DNA of 64,000 bases from the NCBI RefSeq assembly GCF_047948215.1, contig NC_134461.1, positions 126,986,512 to 127,050,511 on the forward strand. The letters are read 5' to 3'. The notes beneath the pieces were generated by a model. That model saw nothing but the letters and a program-made list of their open reading frames with translations. It ran no database searches and had not been told where the DNA came from. This DNA is from Lycorma delicatula. Taxonomy: Eukaryota; Arthropoda; Insecta; Hemiptera; Fulgoridae. Shown in pieces: positions 11,041-20,989 of this stretch (positions are counted from its first letter, which is position 1; the number at the start of each line of letters is the position of its first letter). A program made the position numbers and the translations under genes.

Positions 11041-11261
11041 TTGACCCCTGACAAAATTTTGATGCTTAAACAATATTTTCTAGGATAATATTTTCTAAGT
11101 CATATTTTCCAGGATGAGCATGTGTTTCTAGTTAAATTTACATGCTGAAAGAGTGGATTTACTGCAAAATACATTTTAAAACACAGGTTTGAGATGCCTT
11201 CAAAATTACAACAAATAATCAATAATCAAATGACACTTGAACCTGAGGGTTTATTTTCACC

Positions 11262-11555
11262 CTCAAGAAAGGTTATTTACTGAATTGGACGAATGAAATA
11301 TTCAAAATACATATGGTGTACGCTGAATTTCTACTGATTACATAAGAACTTATCGATAGTACATATGAACTTATTGATAGTACAAATGAACTCGTAAAAG
11401 ATCGTGTTTATCAACACGAACTACAAAAAACTAGACACACAGATGTATATCAAATTGAGAAAATACTCAAATGAAAAGGTAACAAGGCGTATGTAAAATG
11501 GCTAGGATTCGATAAAATTTACAATTAATGGATAGATTTGAGTGACGTTATTTAA
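11262..11555 (+). pseudogene. Polinton-type integrase C-terminus with chromodomain
   Basis: A + strand frame reads KKGYLLNWTNEIFKIH, the entry to the C-terminal domain of Maverick/Polinton integrases. It then gives DRVYQHELQKTRHTDVYQIE and a chromodomain-like run with NKAYVKWLGF, ending WIDLSDVI and stop at 11553-11555. The aromatic cage region and the K-x-x-VKW-x-G block are typical of chromodomains. Three in-frame stops interrupt it (after AEFLLIT, after KILK, and before WIDL). The catalytic core upstream is not recognisable. A 21-base near-duplication sits at about 11348-11390. Confidence 0.65.
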
Positions 11556-11644
11556 CACCAAATTTTTTTATTGCTAAAATCATTGAGAAAACAAATACAT
11601 TATTGATAATATATCTTTTCTGTATATATCCAGATTATAATAAT

Positions 11645-12275
11645 ATGGAGCTCTTTGATAGTAGTATAGAATCTGAATTTAAGCCTCAAAGAAATATGAA
11701 TATTAAATATTCATTTTACTCAACAAACCAATTGAAGGGGAAATTAAAGATTGTATTGAAAATTTTACGAATGATATTGAAAAATATTTTCATTGGGATA
11801 CATTGCATATAAAAATAATTATTCATGGTGATGGTTTTTGCGATATTGTTGTAATTGATTAATTTTATATTGAACCTGATGAATTTTATCCTGTTTTGTC
11901 AAAACATTCTTATCATTTACTTCCAATTACTTCACTTGATGTAATCATATTAACGTCAGGAAGAGATCAATAGTTTATTGACTCAAATTTTTAATCATTT
12001 ATAAAATAGATAACAATATGTCCACAAGCTCACATAGATTTATTATTAATTATTTCTTTAAGGTAAGGAAAAAACCAATAAAATCTCAAATTATTGATGA
12101 TTATAATGAGTTTTTTGATCACTATAAATAGGATAAATTACATATAAAAATAACTCTTCATAGTAATGATATTCTTGATCACATAGCATTAGATGAATAT
12201 TTTAATTATGAAAATGATTTTGATGAGGAATTTGAAAATGATTTGGGAAAATCAGCCACGTTTTATCAATAGTTT
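11645..12275 (+). pseudogene. two tandem diverged copies of an unrecognised small ORF
   Basis: Copy 1 starts with ATG at 11645 (MELFDSSIESEFKPQ). After a frameshift it runs through KPIEGEIKDCIENF and DTLHIKIIIHGDG to the stop at about 11860. Copy 2 (about 12055-12275) has KPIKSQIIDDYNEFF, then DKLHIKITLHSND, then an acidic run DEYFNYENDFDEEF. The shared pattern is KPI, about 24 residues, LHIKI-x2-H, then an acidic tail. Both copies are followed by a similar region around a TCAATAGTTTATTGA-type string. I do not recognise the protein. Lying between integrase and ATPase relics, it may be an accessory gene of the viral element that duplicated before decay. Confidence 0.4.
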
Positions 12276-12472
12276 ATTGAGAATCACTCTATTTATTTCT
12301 ATATAGATTCACACATAATGTTTCAATTTATTGTTTCAGTTGTATTAATATGTTATTTCATACCAATTTGTATTACACCTGTAGAATAGATATATCAATA
12401 GTTTTGTCACAAATGTGTTTTTTATCCATACACATATGTTATTGATTTTCAATAACAAAAATTTCTTAAAAG

Positions 12473-12900
12473 ATGCATGATGAAGGAAGTACAACAGAAA
12501 ACCCCATCGTGAACGCAAAGATGGGTTACAGATTCAAAAAACAAAGTAGGCATGGCTCTTTATTACCAAACACTATTACATGTATTGTATGCAGTCCTCA
12601 AATTGCGGTTAAACAAATATTGTTTTTAATCTTTTAGTTCAACCAAATTGAGTACGTTTTCAGAATGTGTACGTATATTTTTTTTCAAAATCCTTTCACC
12701 AACCTCTATATAGAGTGTTATCAAACTTGAGGATGTTAAATCCAGAACTCGGTTACTATGAATATTTTGAAAACGATCAAGTTCCACAACCGAAAGCTGT
12801 TAAACCGCATTCAATACTGATTTTTTGATTTTTGAAAACAAAATGCTTTGAAACAAAATTCCTATTAGACCATTTTTAAGTTGCTTTTGACCATGCTTTT
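12473..12900 (+). pseudogene. packaging ATPase (FtsK/HerA, A32-like) remnant of the Polinton-type element
   Basis: The open piece from 12473 carries MGYRFKKQSRHGSLLP and then TITCIVCSPQ. In this family the segment just before the Walker A loop reads RHGSLLP and CIICGPS-x-CGKT. Here the loop itself is mutated and frame-shifted. A second piece (about 12680-12828) has SKSFHQPLYRVLS, then GYYEYFENDQVPQPKAVK and PHSILIF, which is the Walker B lead-in (usually PNSxxVFDD). A stop occupies the position of the Asp pair. The enzyme in intact relatives packages viral DNA into DJR capsids. Here both nucleotide-binding motifs are lost. Confidence 0.65.
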
Positions 12901-13165
12901 GGTGTATCCAGACCTTGTAAGATTAGAACCACAGTACTTGCAGTATACTGAAAATTATTTAATCATTTTATATGCAGTCTATATCATTCAAAAGTTGTTT
13001 TGTAATAATATTATAATAATATAATGCAATAATTACAAATATAAAATACTTTATCATAATAATGTAATTCAAAATTTAGACCAAACATTATTTAATGTAA
13101 AAAAATTTAAATACAGAAATTTGTAAGTGTAATACTAAAATTAATATTATTTGTAGTATTATTAT

Positions 13166-13372
13166 TTGATACCTACTACCCTTATTGCAATATCTTGGGG
13201 ATTTGGTATATACCTTACTAATCTAAAAAAAGAAAGAGGAAGGATCTTGCCTGACATAGCCCAGTATTTCAAAAGACCTTCAACTGAAGACATGCAAAGA
13301 ATTTTTCACAACACTGGCAAGAGAGACTATAACAATGATACACTATGTATCCTTGTCACGCTGCTTTGTTAA
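13166..13372 (+). CDS. hypothetical open frame of 68 codons
   Basis: Reads as a hydrophobic start (TLIAISWGFGIYL), then basic KKERGRILPDIAQYFKRPS, then QRIFHNTGKRDYNND. The composition is more protein-like than the surrounding AT-rich DNA. No family recognised, no clear splice sites and no second copy seen in the window. It could be an exon of an unknown gene or a transposon scrap. Confidence 0.2.
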   Translation: MIPTTLIAISWGFGIYLTNLKKERGRILPDIAQYFKRPSTEDMQRIFHNTGKRDYNNDTLCILVTLLC

Positions 13373-14482
13373 AGTAAGATAATAATATTTAATTGTCAAT
13401 TTAATAATGAATGGAGTTTTTGAAAAATTAGTATGACATTATATATAAGTAAAATAAACTGGAAGTTATAATTTTAGAAAGTTAAAAATACCTTAATGAT
13501 CATAGGTTTCAGTAATAAAGAAGACATATATGATGTTTGATACAATTTTTTAGCTGTCCTGGAAATATTTTAGTTTAAATTTTAAATATTATGATCAGGA
13601 TAACTTCAAATTAGACAGAATGGGTAATAATAAAAAATCCAATAATCATCCATATAGAAAATTATGAATCCAATTTACAAAATTATACAAATATTAATAA
13701 ATTGAGAAAGAAAAATATTTATACAAAAACATTTAGTCATTATGAAGAAAAGAAAGAAACAAATTAAATTTCTTAAATAAAATTCAGATTATAGATGGCA
13801 AAAGATGGTTATAGTCGTGGAACACTGTTTTTTGAAAGTCACTCATTCACATTATCAACAAAAAAAAGGGATGCTAATATAAACAGCCAGGAAAATATAA
13901 ACAAGAAAACTGTCAAAAATGCAGGCGATAAATATTGTATTCTCACATTAATCTCAATACAAAATTAATGAAAAAAAAAACAACAAAATAACAATTACAG
14001 TTAAGCAAATAAGCACATACAAAAATATTTAAAAAAATAAATAAGGGGCATTTATTCAGTCAACATTTCCTAATACTTAACAAACATGTCTGGTGATAAA
14101 AACAGACAAACAAAAATATAAGACTGCATTAGAAGAACTTTCGTAACAAATTATATCTATTAATGTCAGTCCAATTCACTTCACAAATTAATAATGTGCG
14201 ATTATATAGTTACTTCTTGATATACTCTTCTATTCATGTAATACCCATTTTTCTTTAAAAAAAATAATTTGAATATGACAAAAAACACAAATAGAAATAA
14301 ATGACTTAAAAACCTACATATTTTCTCACATACACATTATACCATTAAGTATTCACAGCCAAATAAATAACAAAATTGATTATATAAATAATGTAAGTGA
14401 TTTTTAATCTATTAAATATTAAATGATATTGAGTAATTAAAACACGTGCACCACACACAATAAAGATATTAGTAATTATTAC
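13373..14482. other. AT-rich DNA, nothing recognised
   Basis: A/T homopolymers and short open frames only. Confidence 0.45.
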
Positions 14483-14602
14483 ATAATTATCCAATGAAGA
14501 GAATGATTTTTTAAAAGCTTCTATATCCAAAACACTTTCTGTAAAATTCTTTTCTTCCACGGTTTTCACTAAGAATTTTGTGAAAAGAACCAAAGAATTA
14601 TC
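14483..14602 (-). CDS. possible 120-bp phase-0 exon of an unknown gene
   Basis: On the - strand, GTTTCTTTTACAG precedes 14602 and a GT donor (GTAATA) follows 14483. This gives exactly 40 codons without a stop, starting DNSLVLFTKFLVKTVEEKNF and ending AFKKSFSSLDNY. The piece is amphipathic and acidic, unlike AT-rich noise. No domain recognised. The frame also continues past the donor, so the 3' boundary is uncertain. If real, it is on the same strand as the zinc-finger gene but downstream of it. Confidence 0.3.
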
Positions 14603-14649
14603 CTGTAAAAGAAACACAACCAATGTATGAACATAATCATTCATAGAAA

Positions 14650-15162
14650 AATATTATAAATAATAACAATTTTGAAAACTACCCACTCTCTTAATACATA
14701 ATAATAACATGCTTCCAGAAGATCTGCTTTATTGATTCTGTTATTGTGCATAGTGCTAGGTTATCAAGGGTAAATTTTCTGATTTGTGCAAAACAGTATC
14801 TAATGCAGTTACTGCAATTAAATTTGTACACTTCTTGATGGCGAAATTTAATGGTAAGTGATTTGTTAATAATTATAATCTTCTTTACATAGTGATTTAA
14901 CCTTCTAATTTTCTGAAAATGTTAGCCAATTTTGTATGAATGTTGGATGATGTGTTAGAATTTTGTTTGTTATTGCTAATAGATGCATTTTTGAAAATAA
15001 CAAAAATCTTCCGGATTTTCGGCATTGTGCTATCTAGATGTAACATGTTTTGGTAAGTGTAGCTGTGCAGTTGCAACACACAAAATATATATTAGGTGTT
15101 CTGTTGTGTTTAATTCATGTCAGCAGGTGAGCATGTGTTATCATGCCAACAAGCGTAAAAAG
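14650..15162. other. intergenic DNA with two strong-looking + strand GTAAGT donors
   Basis: At 14838 an ATG begins a six-codon open run that meets GTAAGTG at 14853. A second GTAAGTG lies at 15053. Either could be a short first exon, but neither has further support. Confidence 0.25.
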
Positions 15163-15275
15163 ACTACACACACACACCCGCGCATGCGCGCGCAACACTC
15201 CCCCTCACTTGATTTCTCTCACACATTCACACACACACTCTTTCACTCCCCCTCACTCACTCACACGCGCGCACG
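15163..15275. repeat. CA/CT-rich microsatellite with CG-rich core
   Basis: Runs of ACACAC, CGCGCATGCGCGCG and CTCACTCAC. The open frames across it (15025-15385) are simple translations of this repeat. Confidence 0.85.
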
Positions 15276-15289
15276 CGGTTAGAAAATTC

Positions 15290-16230
15290 TCGCGCCCTCT
15301 GAGGAACTTCTTCGCTACTAACTCGTGCCTTTCACACTGCAATGTAAATCATATTTTAATAACTAATTACACGAGTCTATTATAATATAATTTATATTAA
15401 ATTATAAATGCCGATTGTATGTGAGATTCAAACTCAGGAACTTTCGGACGAAATGTAGTTATTTGACGTCGACAAACGGTTTACTTGATGCGTGTTCATC
15501 AAGTATAACGTTATATATTTTGTTCTTATAAATATAAAAGAATTACACAAATGTGGGTTGTTTATTACATCTAAGGCAACATTATTTCATTTATCTGGCC
15601 GTTTGTTATTTTTATTATTATAAACTTAAATATAATCCGAGTTAATTAAACGTTTTGAGTAACTGATTTATTCTTAAACCCAATTTTATTTTATAAATAA
15701 GTTTATAACATTCTATCATATTAAAAACTAAGACTGTTGTGAGACTAGTAAGTGCGTAATAATCTGTAAAAATAGGCACATTGACAAGATGTCTACATCT
15801 TGTTAATTTTTTCTTTAAACCATAAGACTTCGCAACTGTTAATATACGTTTGGATTTATACTTTTTATGACTAACTGTTATTTATAAAGTAACATCGATC
15901 AGTCATATAGTTGTTAGTACACGTCGGCTTCTAAATCTGCCGGTCTTGGGTTTGATTCTGGGTAATAATTTGGCTTTTTTAAATATCTCATTAATTTCAT
16001 TTCATCTTATCTCCGCTCGGTAAAATAAGTGTGCAGGTTATTACGAGGTCGTATGGAAATAAAACTAGAAAAATCTGATCTGTTACGTAATATTAAAATT
16101 TTTGAATAAATTATTTTAAAAAACGGATAAACTTTATTCGAATCGTTTTAATATATGTATTAAAATTGAAGGAAATTTGTTATTTTAAATAAAATGTAAT
16201 AAATATAAAATAACTGCGCTATTATAAATT
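15290..16230. other. mixed intergenic DNA with one tRNA-like relic
   Basis: About 15902-15967 on the + strand resembles a tRNA/SINE head (TAGTTGTTAGTA, then GGGTTTGATTCTG). The rest shows no recognisable feature. The start of the block is less AT-rich than its surroundings. Confidence 0.35.
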
Positions 16231-16233
16231 TCC

Positions 16234-16322
16234 TAGATGTAACCGGGTATCGAATCTGGAACTTTTAGTCTAGCAGGTAAAGTAGCTACCTCTCTAATAG
16301 CATGGAGGTCATGTTACATCTA
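16234..16322 (-). repeat. tRNA-like sequence with paired ends
   Basis: The ends TAGATGTAAC and GTTACATCTA are perfect 10-bp inverted repeats, like an acceptor stem. Inside, on the - strand, lie GAGGTAGCTAC (A-box-like) and CAGATTCGATACCC (B-box-like). The T-stem is imperfect and no variable or anticodon stem is convincing, so this is called a tRNA-derived relic, not a tRNA gene. Confidence 0.45.
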
Positions 16323-16929
16323 AAAAAGATTAATGCAATTTTTTTTTTTTTTGTTAATTCCTTATTTGATATTTAAAAAATATAGTAACACTTAATAACA
16401 AAATTATATGTGCGCGCGCGTGTGGGTCGTATTTGCATTTACTATATATTGAACTTGATTATGTATATAAAATGATTATTACATGCAATTAAATAAAATG
16501 ACACTGCACTATTAATAAACTTAAGACATCAGTAAGACTGAACAAAATTAATTTATTCCTAAATTCAGTGCTTAATACAAACACAGTTGTGTTTTCAGCT
16601 ACATGTTTTGGCCTATTTAGACATGATTAATATTGTCCGTGAAGGCTCACTCTTCAGTATTAGATATGATGTCATAATATGTGACTGCGATATGGATTTA
16701 ATTCTTTTTCTAGTTTTGTTTTTTTATATCTTACAAATTACATTAAAGTTAAGCGATAAAAAATGAGCTAACAAAATAAATATATAGGAGCTTAAAATGC
16801 TAACTTTACGGAAAAATGAAAAACATACTTTAATTAAAATTAAAAAATTTTCAAAAATGGTGGCCGATAGAAAGATTCTGAGTTCATATTTAAAACAGAT
16901 TAAAATCAAGTATCACATGTTAATACACA

Positions 16930-17285
16930 AAAATTATGTTTATCAGTGTAATTAGAGAGGAACTTCTCTTCTTTCAGTCACTTATATACTTAGAGAATAG
17001 AATAGAAGAGCACATCAATAAACAATTTGAATACATCAGGACGGTTTAGAAAGGGAAGTTAATGAACACAACAAATAGTTTGTGTAAGATTAATAATCTG
17101 AGAAAGAATGGTGAAATACAAGAACTATATAATTATATTTTAAAAAGGTATGCGATTCTGCTGGTAGAAATGGACATAAATGTTAACTTTTTAACTGAAC
17201 AATTTTCACGCCTTTTCTAAAGTTAAATTTATTTTGATTTATCAGTCAGTACCATTAAATTCAAAAAATGCTCAAGGTAATGAGA
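16930..17285 (+). repeat. decayed RT-type LINE fragment, copy 1 of a local pair
   Basis: Contains a reverse-transcriptase relic equivalent to EEHINKQF and the following Phe-Arg-Lys-Gly region, with frame breaks. The same stretch recurs at 18000-18330 in the same orientation, including the flank CACGCCTTTTCTAAAGTTAAA. Confidence 0.5.
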
Positions 17286-17990
17286 CTACGGTCCCTTTTA
17301 ATTGTGTTCTAGATAGTAAAAAGAATGGAGGAAAACTAAATGCGGTAGAAAAAGTTTCGATTTTAAATAAAAAAGCAATCTGTTTTCTGTGGAACTTTGT
17401 TTATTAGATTAAAAAATGAATCGCTTGGAATGTACATTTGAAAATTAATCGATAATACAACTTTTAAAATAAAATAAACATATATATTATCATTTAATCC
17501 ATAAGTTTCAATTTCACAGATATATTAAAGAATCAAACTACATAATTCTGAAATATTTTGCATTATGAAATAAAATGTTATTAACATCGCATAAGAATTA
17601 CAATTTATATTCTATACATGTATTTCTAATACTGAAATTTAAATTAACAGATTTTTATTACAATAAAGTAAGTCTATTCACAAAAAATTAATTGCAGATA
17701 AAATTTAAGTAAAAATATTTTTAATTAAGTTGTATAAACTTTTGCAATAGCAAAACTTTAGCAAATAATTATGAAAAACTATTGAAACAGCAAAGACCCC
17801 CAAAGAAAAGCTCAACTGTTTGAAGTTGAGCTTTTCTTGTAACTTAACTAAAAAACTCAAATCCCCCAAATAAACAAAAAATAAAGAATATATAATCATA
17901 TTTCTAAAAAATAATAAAGCATCTGGTGAGAATAACACAAAGCAATTTCTAGAATTATGATGATTAGATAATTAATATATGATCTATTAG
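17286..17990. other. AT-rich spacer with a perfect 15-bp-arm hairpin
   Basis: AAGAAAAGCTCAACT (17803-17817) is the exact inverse of 17824-17838, with a six-base loop. The rest has no recognisable feature. Confidence 0.6.
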
Positions 17991-17999
17991 AAAAATCAT

Positions 18000-18330
18000 T
18001 TGAAAAAATTTGGGACAAAGAAAAAATCCCACAAGTGCAGTCTGCCCTATTCCCCTTCTACACAAAAAGGAGACAAAATGGAAGTTAATAATTTTAGAGG
18101 AATTTCTGTTGTAGAGAATAGAAGAGCATATCAATAAACAATTTGGAGAATACATCATGTTGGTTTAGAAAGGGAAGATCTTGTGCGGAACAAATAGTAT
18201 GTGTAAAATTAATAAGCTGTATAAACTATCTTTTAAACTGAACAAACAATTTCTATTGCCTTTTCTAAAGTTTAATTTATTTTGAATTTTCAGAACCATT
18301 AAAATCAAACATGCAATTAAAAGGTGGTAT
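18000..18330 (+). repeat. decayed RTE-like LINE fragment, copy 2 of a local pair
   Basis: Frame pieces read HKKGDKMEVNNFRGISVV, EEHINKQFGEY and FRKGRSCAEQIVCVKLIS. These are conserved RT finger/palm-entry motifs of RTE-type non-LTR elements. Stops and frameshifts are frequent. About 1.1 kb from its partner at 16930. Confidence 0.65.
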
Positions 18331-18998
18331 TCATAAAAGCATGGAGGAAAACATTGAAACTAGTTGCAGTACAGATATCGGATTACACACTTCTTGTGTG
18401 GTTTTATTATTTGAAAACATTACTAAAATGTAACACATGCGATATAAAGTTAACTTTAATATAAAATCAGAACGAGGCCTTAAATTCATTCAAGATCACG
18501 ATTATATGTGAAAATGCACTTGAGCAAAAAAAATGTTCAAGAAAATCACATGTAACTTGTGATTTGTATAACAAGTCTAACTTAAGAACTTTACACACAC
18601 TTTTTTACACCAAATTTTCTTACTGCCATAGTTCTGGGCTTAAAATGTTCGTAAACATACCCACACATTATAAAATACAGTAATATATAAATTGAAACCT
18701 CTCCACCTGTAGTTGTAACATACAAAAATGAGAAAAATGTAATGTTAAATTAAAAACATTAAATAAATTTTGTTATATGAATCTTAAATTACACACACTT
18801 GAAAGAATGCTATTAATTTTTTTTCTTAATCTACTATAAAATGGTCATAAAGATTCTCTAATAAGAATAATGTTAAGATGTCTTTCTAAAATATAACTTT
18901 ATTAAAAGATTTTTTATGCATAAATATTACATACCAATAGTGCCACACTTAAAAAACTTGAAAGATTTTTGATAAACATTACAAACATTAATTTTTTT
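18331..18998. other. AT-rich 3' flank of the zinc-finger gene
   Basis: No element recognised. It could contain the 3' UTR of the - strand zinc-finger gene. Confidence 0.35.
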
Positions 18999-18999
18999 G

Positions 19000-19321
19000 T
19001 TTAGAATGGAAATAAATGTGTTTTATAAAATGTTTCACAAATGCGATTAAACAACTTTTGGCAGAAGTTACAAGTACAATCTCATCCTCTTTTGTATGAA
19101 TATTAAGATGTCTCTTTAAATGATTTTTACTATTAAACAACTTTTGACAAAAATTACAAATACATATTTTTTCCTAGTATGAATTCTTAAATTTGATTTT
19201 AAAGTAGAATTTTGATTAAAAGACTACCGACAAAAGTTACAAACATAATTGCAAGATATAAATGTACATTTAAAGCATAAGAACACTGAAAGACTTCTGA
19301 CAAAAATTGCAAACAATATTT
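19000..19321 (-). pseudogene. decayed zinc fingers beyond the current stop codon
   Basis: Continuing past the stop at 19322 on the - strand, further finger sequence is visible. It includes NIVCNFCQKSFSVLML, then CICNFCQKLFNSKNHLKRHL and NIHTKE, broken by stops and frameshifts. The gene therefore once had about four more C2H2 fingers, and a premature stop now cuts them off. Confidence 0.7.
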
Positions 19322-20152
19322 TTATTCTTTTGTATGAATATTTACATGTCTCATTAAATTGCTTCTGGCATTAAATGATTTTTGACAAACGTTACAAATA
19401 TAATTTTTCTCCTTAGTATGAATATTTAAATGTGATTTTAAATTAGAACATTGATTAAAAGACTTCTGACAAAAAGTACAAACATAATTTTTCTCTTTTG
19501 TATGAATATTTAAATGTAATTTTAAAATAGAACTTTGATTAAAAGACTTCTCACAAAACGTACAAACATAATTTTTCTCTTTTGTATGAAGATGTCTATT
19601 TAAATAGCTTTTACAATTAAATGACATTTGACAAAAGTTGCAAACATAATTTCTCTCATTTTTATGAATATTAAGATGTGTCGTTAAATTGCTTTTAATA
19701 TTAAATGACTTTTGACAAAATTTACATACATAATTTTTTTCCTTCATATGAGTAGCAAGATGGATCTTTAAACAGCATTCAGAATTTAATGACTTATGAC
19801 AAAAGTTACAAATATAATTTTTCTTATTTGTTTGTTTTTTAAGATGCCTCATTAAATTTCTTCTGAAATTAAATGATTTCTGACAAAATTTACATACATA
19901 ATTTTTCTCCTTGGTGTGTAAATTAATATGCATCTTTAAATAAGAAATATCACGAAACCGTTTTTGGCAGAAATTACAATCATAATTTTTCATTTTTGTA
20001 TGAATATTTAATTGTGATTTTAAATTACAACTTTGATTATATTCAATGGATTTTTCTTTTATAATTCCATCATATACTGATTTATTTACACATCTCTTTT
20101 GAGTAATGCGATTCTTGGTACTTCCCTTGTCGGTTCCTTTATCAATAATAAC
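19322..20152 (-). CDS. C2H2 zinc-finger protein, terminal exon with eight fingers
   Basis: Probable DNA-binding transcription regulator. The exon starts at 20152 after the acceptor TTAATTTACAG in phase 0. About 50 residues of basic linker (VIIDKGTDKGSTKNRITQKR) precede the fingers, and the stop is at 19322-19324. Eight tandem C2H2 units follow the form NYVCxFCQKSFN-x5-L-x2-HLNIHTKEK, so the usual TGEKP linker is replaced by HTKEKNY. Finger 2 has lost its last His (HLKKQT), and finger 5 is two residues short (HLHTKEK), so both are probably non-functional. The repeats are very alike, which points to recent tandem expansion. Upstream phase-0 exons at 25565 and 28355 fit as the N-terminal half. 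ZNF call very sure; the splice model is inference. Confidence 0.85.
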   Translation of the reverse strand, partial: VIIDKGTDKGSTKNRITQKRCVNKSVYDGIIKEKSIEYNQSCNLKSQLNIHTKMKNYDCNFCQKRFRDISYLKMHINLHTKEKNYVCKFCQKSFNFRRNLMRHLKKQTNKKNYICNFCHKSLNSECCLKIHLATHMKEKNYVCKFCQKSFNIKSNLTTHLNIHKNERNYVCNFCQMSFNCKSYLNRHLHTKEKNYVCTFCEKSFNQSSILKLHLNIHTKEKNYVCTFCQKSFNQCSNLKSHLNIHTKEKNYICNVCQKSFNARSNLMRHVNIHTKE

Positions 20153-20159
20153 CTGTAAA

Positions 20160-20989
20160 TTAAAAATAACTAATAATTCAAAGGTAATTATTAATAACGT
20201 AAAAAATTACAACATTAAGTATTATATCTTATAAAAAGCCACTTAACACATACAAAAAAATTGAATATTTTAATTTTATATATTCATAATCAAAGTGGTT
20301 TTGAGTATTAATTAATCATCAACAAGTTAACTTTAGTACAATAAGGAACTTTACTTATCTTGCAGTATATTTACACATTTGGCTGAAACTTTATTATCAT
20401 AAGTATGTTTTAGGAAAACAAAACTATTTGGCGAATTTATAACAGGTAAATATATTTTTATACACGTTTTATCAATATACATGTTGATCAGACTTACAAA
20501 CCCATACATTTTATATACAGGATGTCTGGGCTGAAAGCATCCAAAACTAATGGCCTACATTAAGGAAAACGGTCACTGTAATCTCTTAAATGTAGGCTCA
20601 AATGACAGAATATATCTCAAAGATTTGTTCAGTATGTTCTTAGAGTCAGCAAAATATACAATCCGAATTGAATGCAATTGTAGTCAATTGTAGAATACTT
20701 TTCATACATTTGGGATAATTCAAGACAACCGTCAAATTTGTTATGAAAATGAAAACTAATACCGCAACGAAAACCTCATACAGTAATCAAGAATGAAAGG
20801 AACATACTAAAAGTAAGTGTCGGCTATGACGAGAAAGAATGGTGTCATAGAAATGTTTTTTTTTTCATAAAGTCCACTGTGACAGGGTATACATGCGTCT
20901 ACATGTTTCAAAAGTTTGCTGTTCCTCAGATAAATATATAATATATACACGCGCGTGCACACGCTATATATAAATATATAATATATAAA
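20160..20989. other. intron of the zinc-finger gene, AT-rich
   Basis: No coding block. A TA/CA/CG microsatellite lies at about 20936-21025. Confidence 0.45.

Larger units (their letters stand above)
8997..12900. mobile_element. decayed Polinton/Maverick-like endogenous viral element
   Basis: About 3.9 kb holds fossil genes of a double-jelly-roll DNA virus or Polinton-type element. They are a DJR capsid-like gene and a Bro-N gene on the - strand, an integrase C-terminus with chromodomain on the + strand, two tandem unknown ORF relics, and an FtsK/HerA-type packaging ATPase on the + strand. Integrase, DJR capsid and packaging ATPase together are the hallmark of Polintons and related adintoviruses. 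No protein-primed DNA polymerase or cysteine protease was seen, and terminal inverted repeats were not found. The copy is therefore partial, and every gene is broken. Recognition is by motif memory. Confidence 0.75.

Noticed and set aside
15025..15385. Two overlapping + strand open frames rich in His, Thr and Ser
   Set aside because: They translate a CA/CT microsatellite, with no domain and no splice support.
16234..16322. Possible functional tRNA gene on the - strand
   Set aside because: The outer 10-bp stem pairs, but inner stems and T-loop geometry fail.
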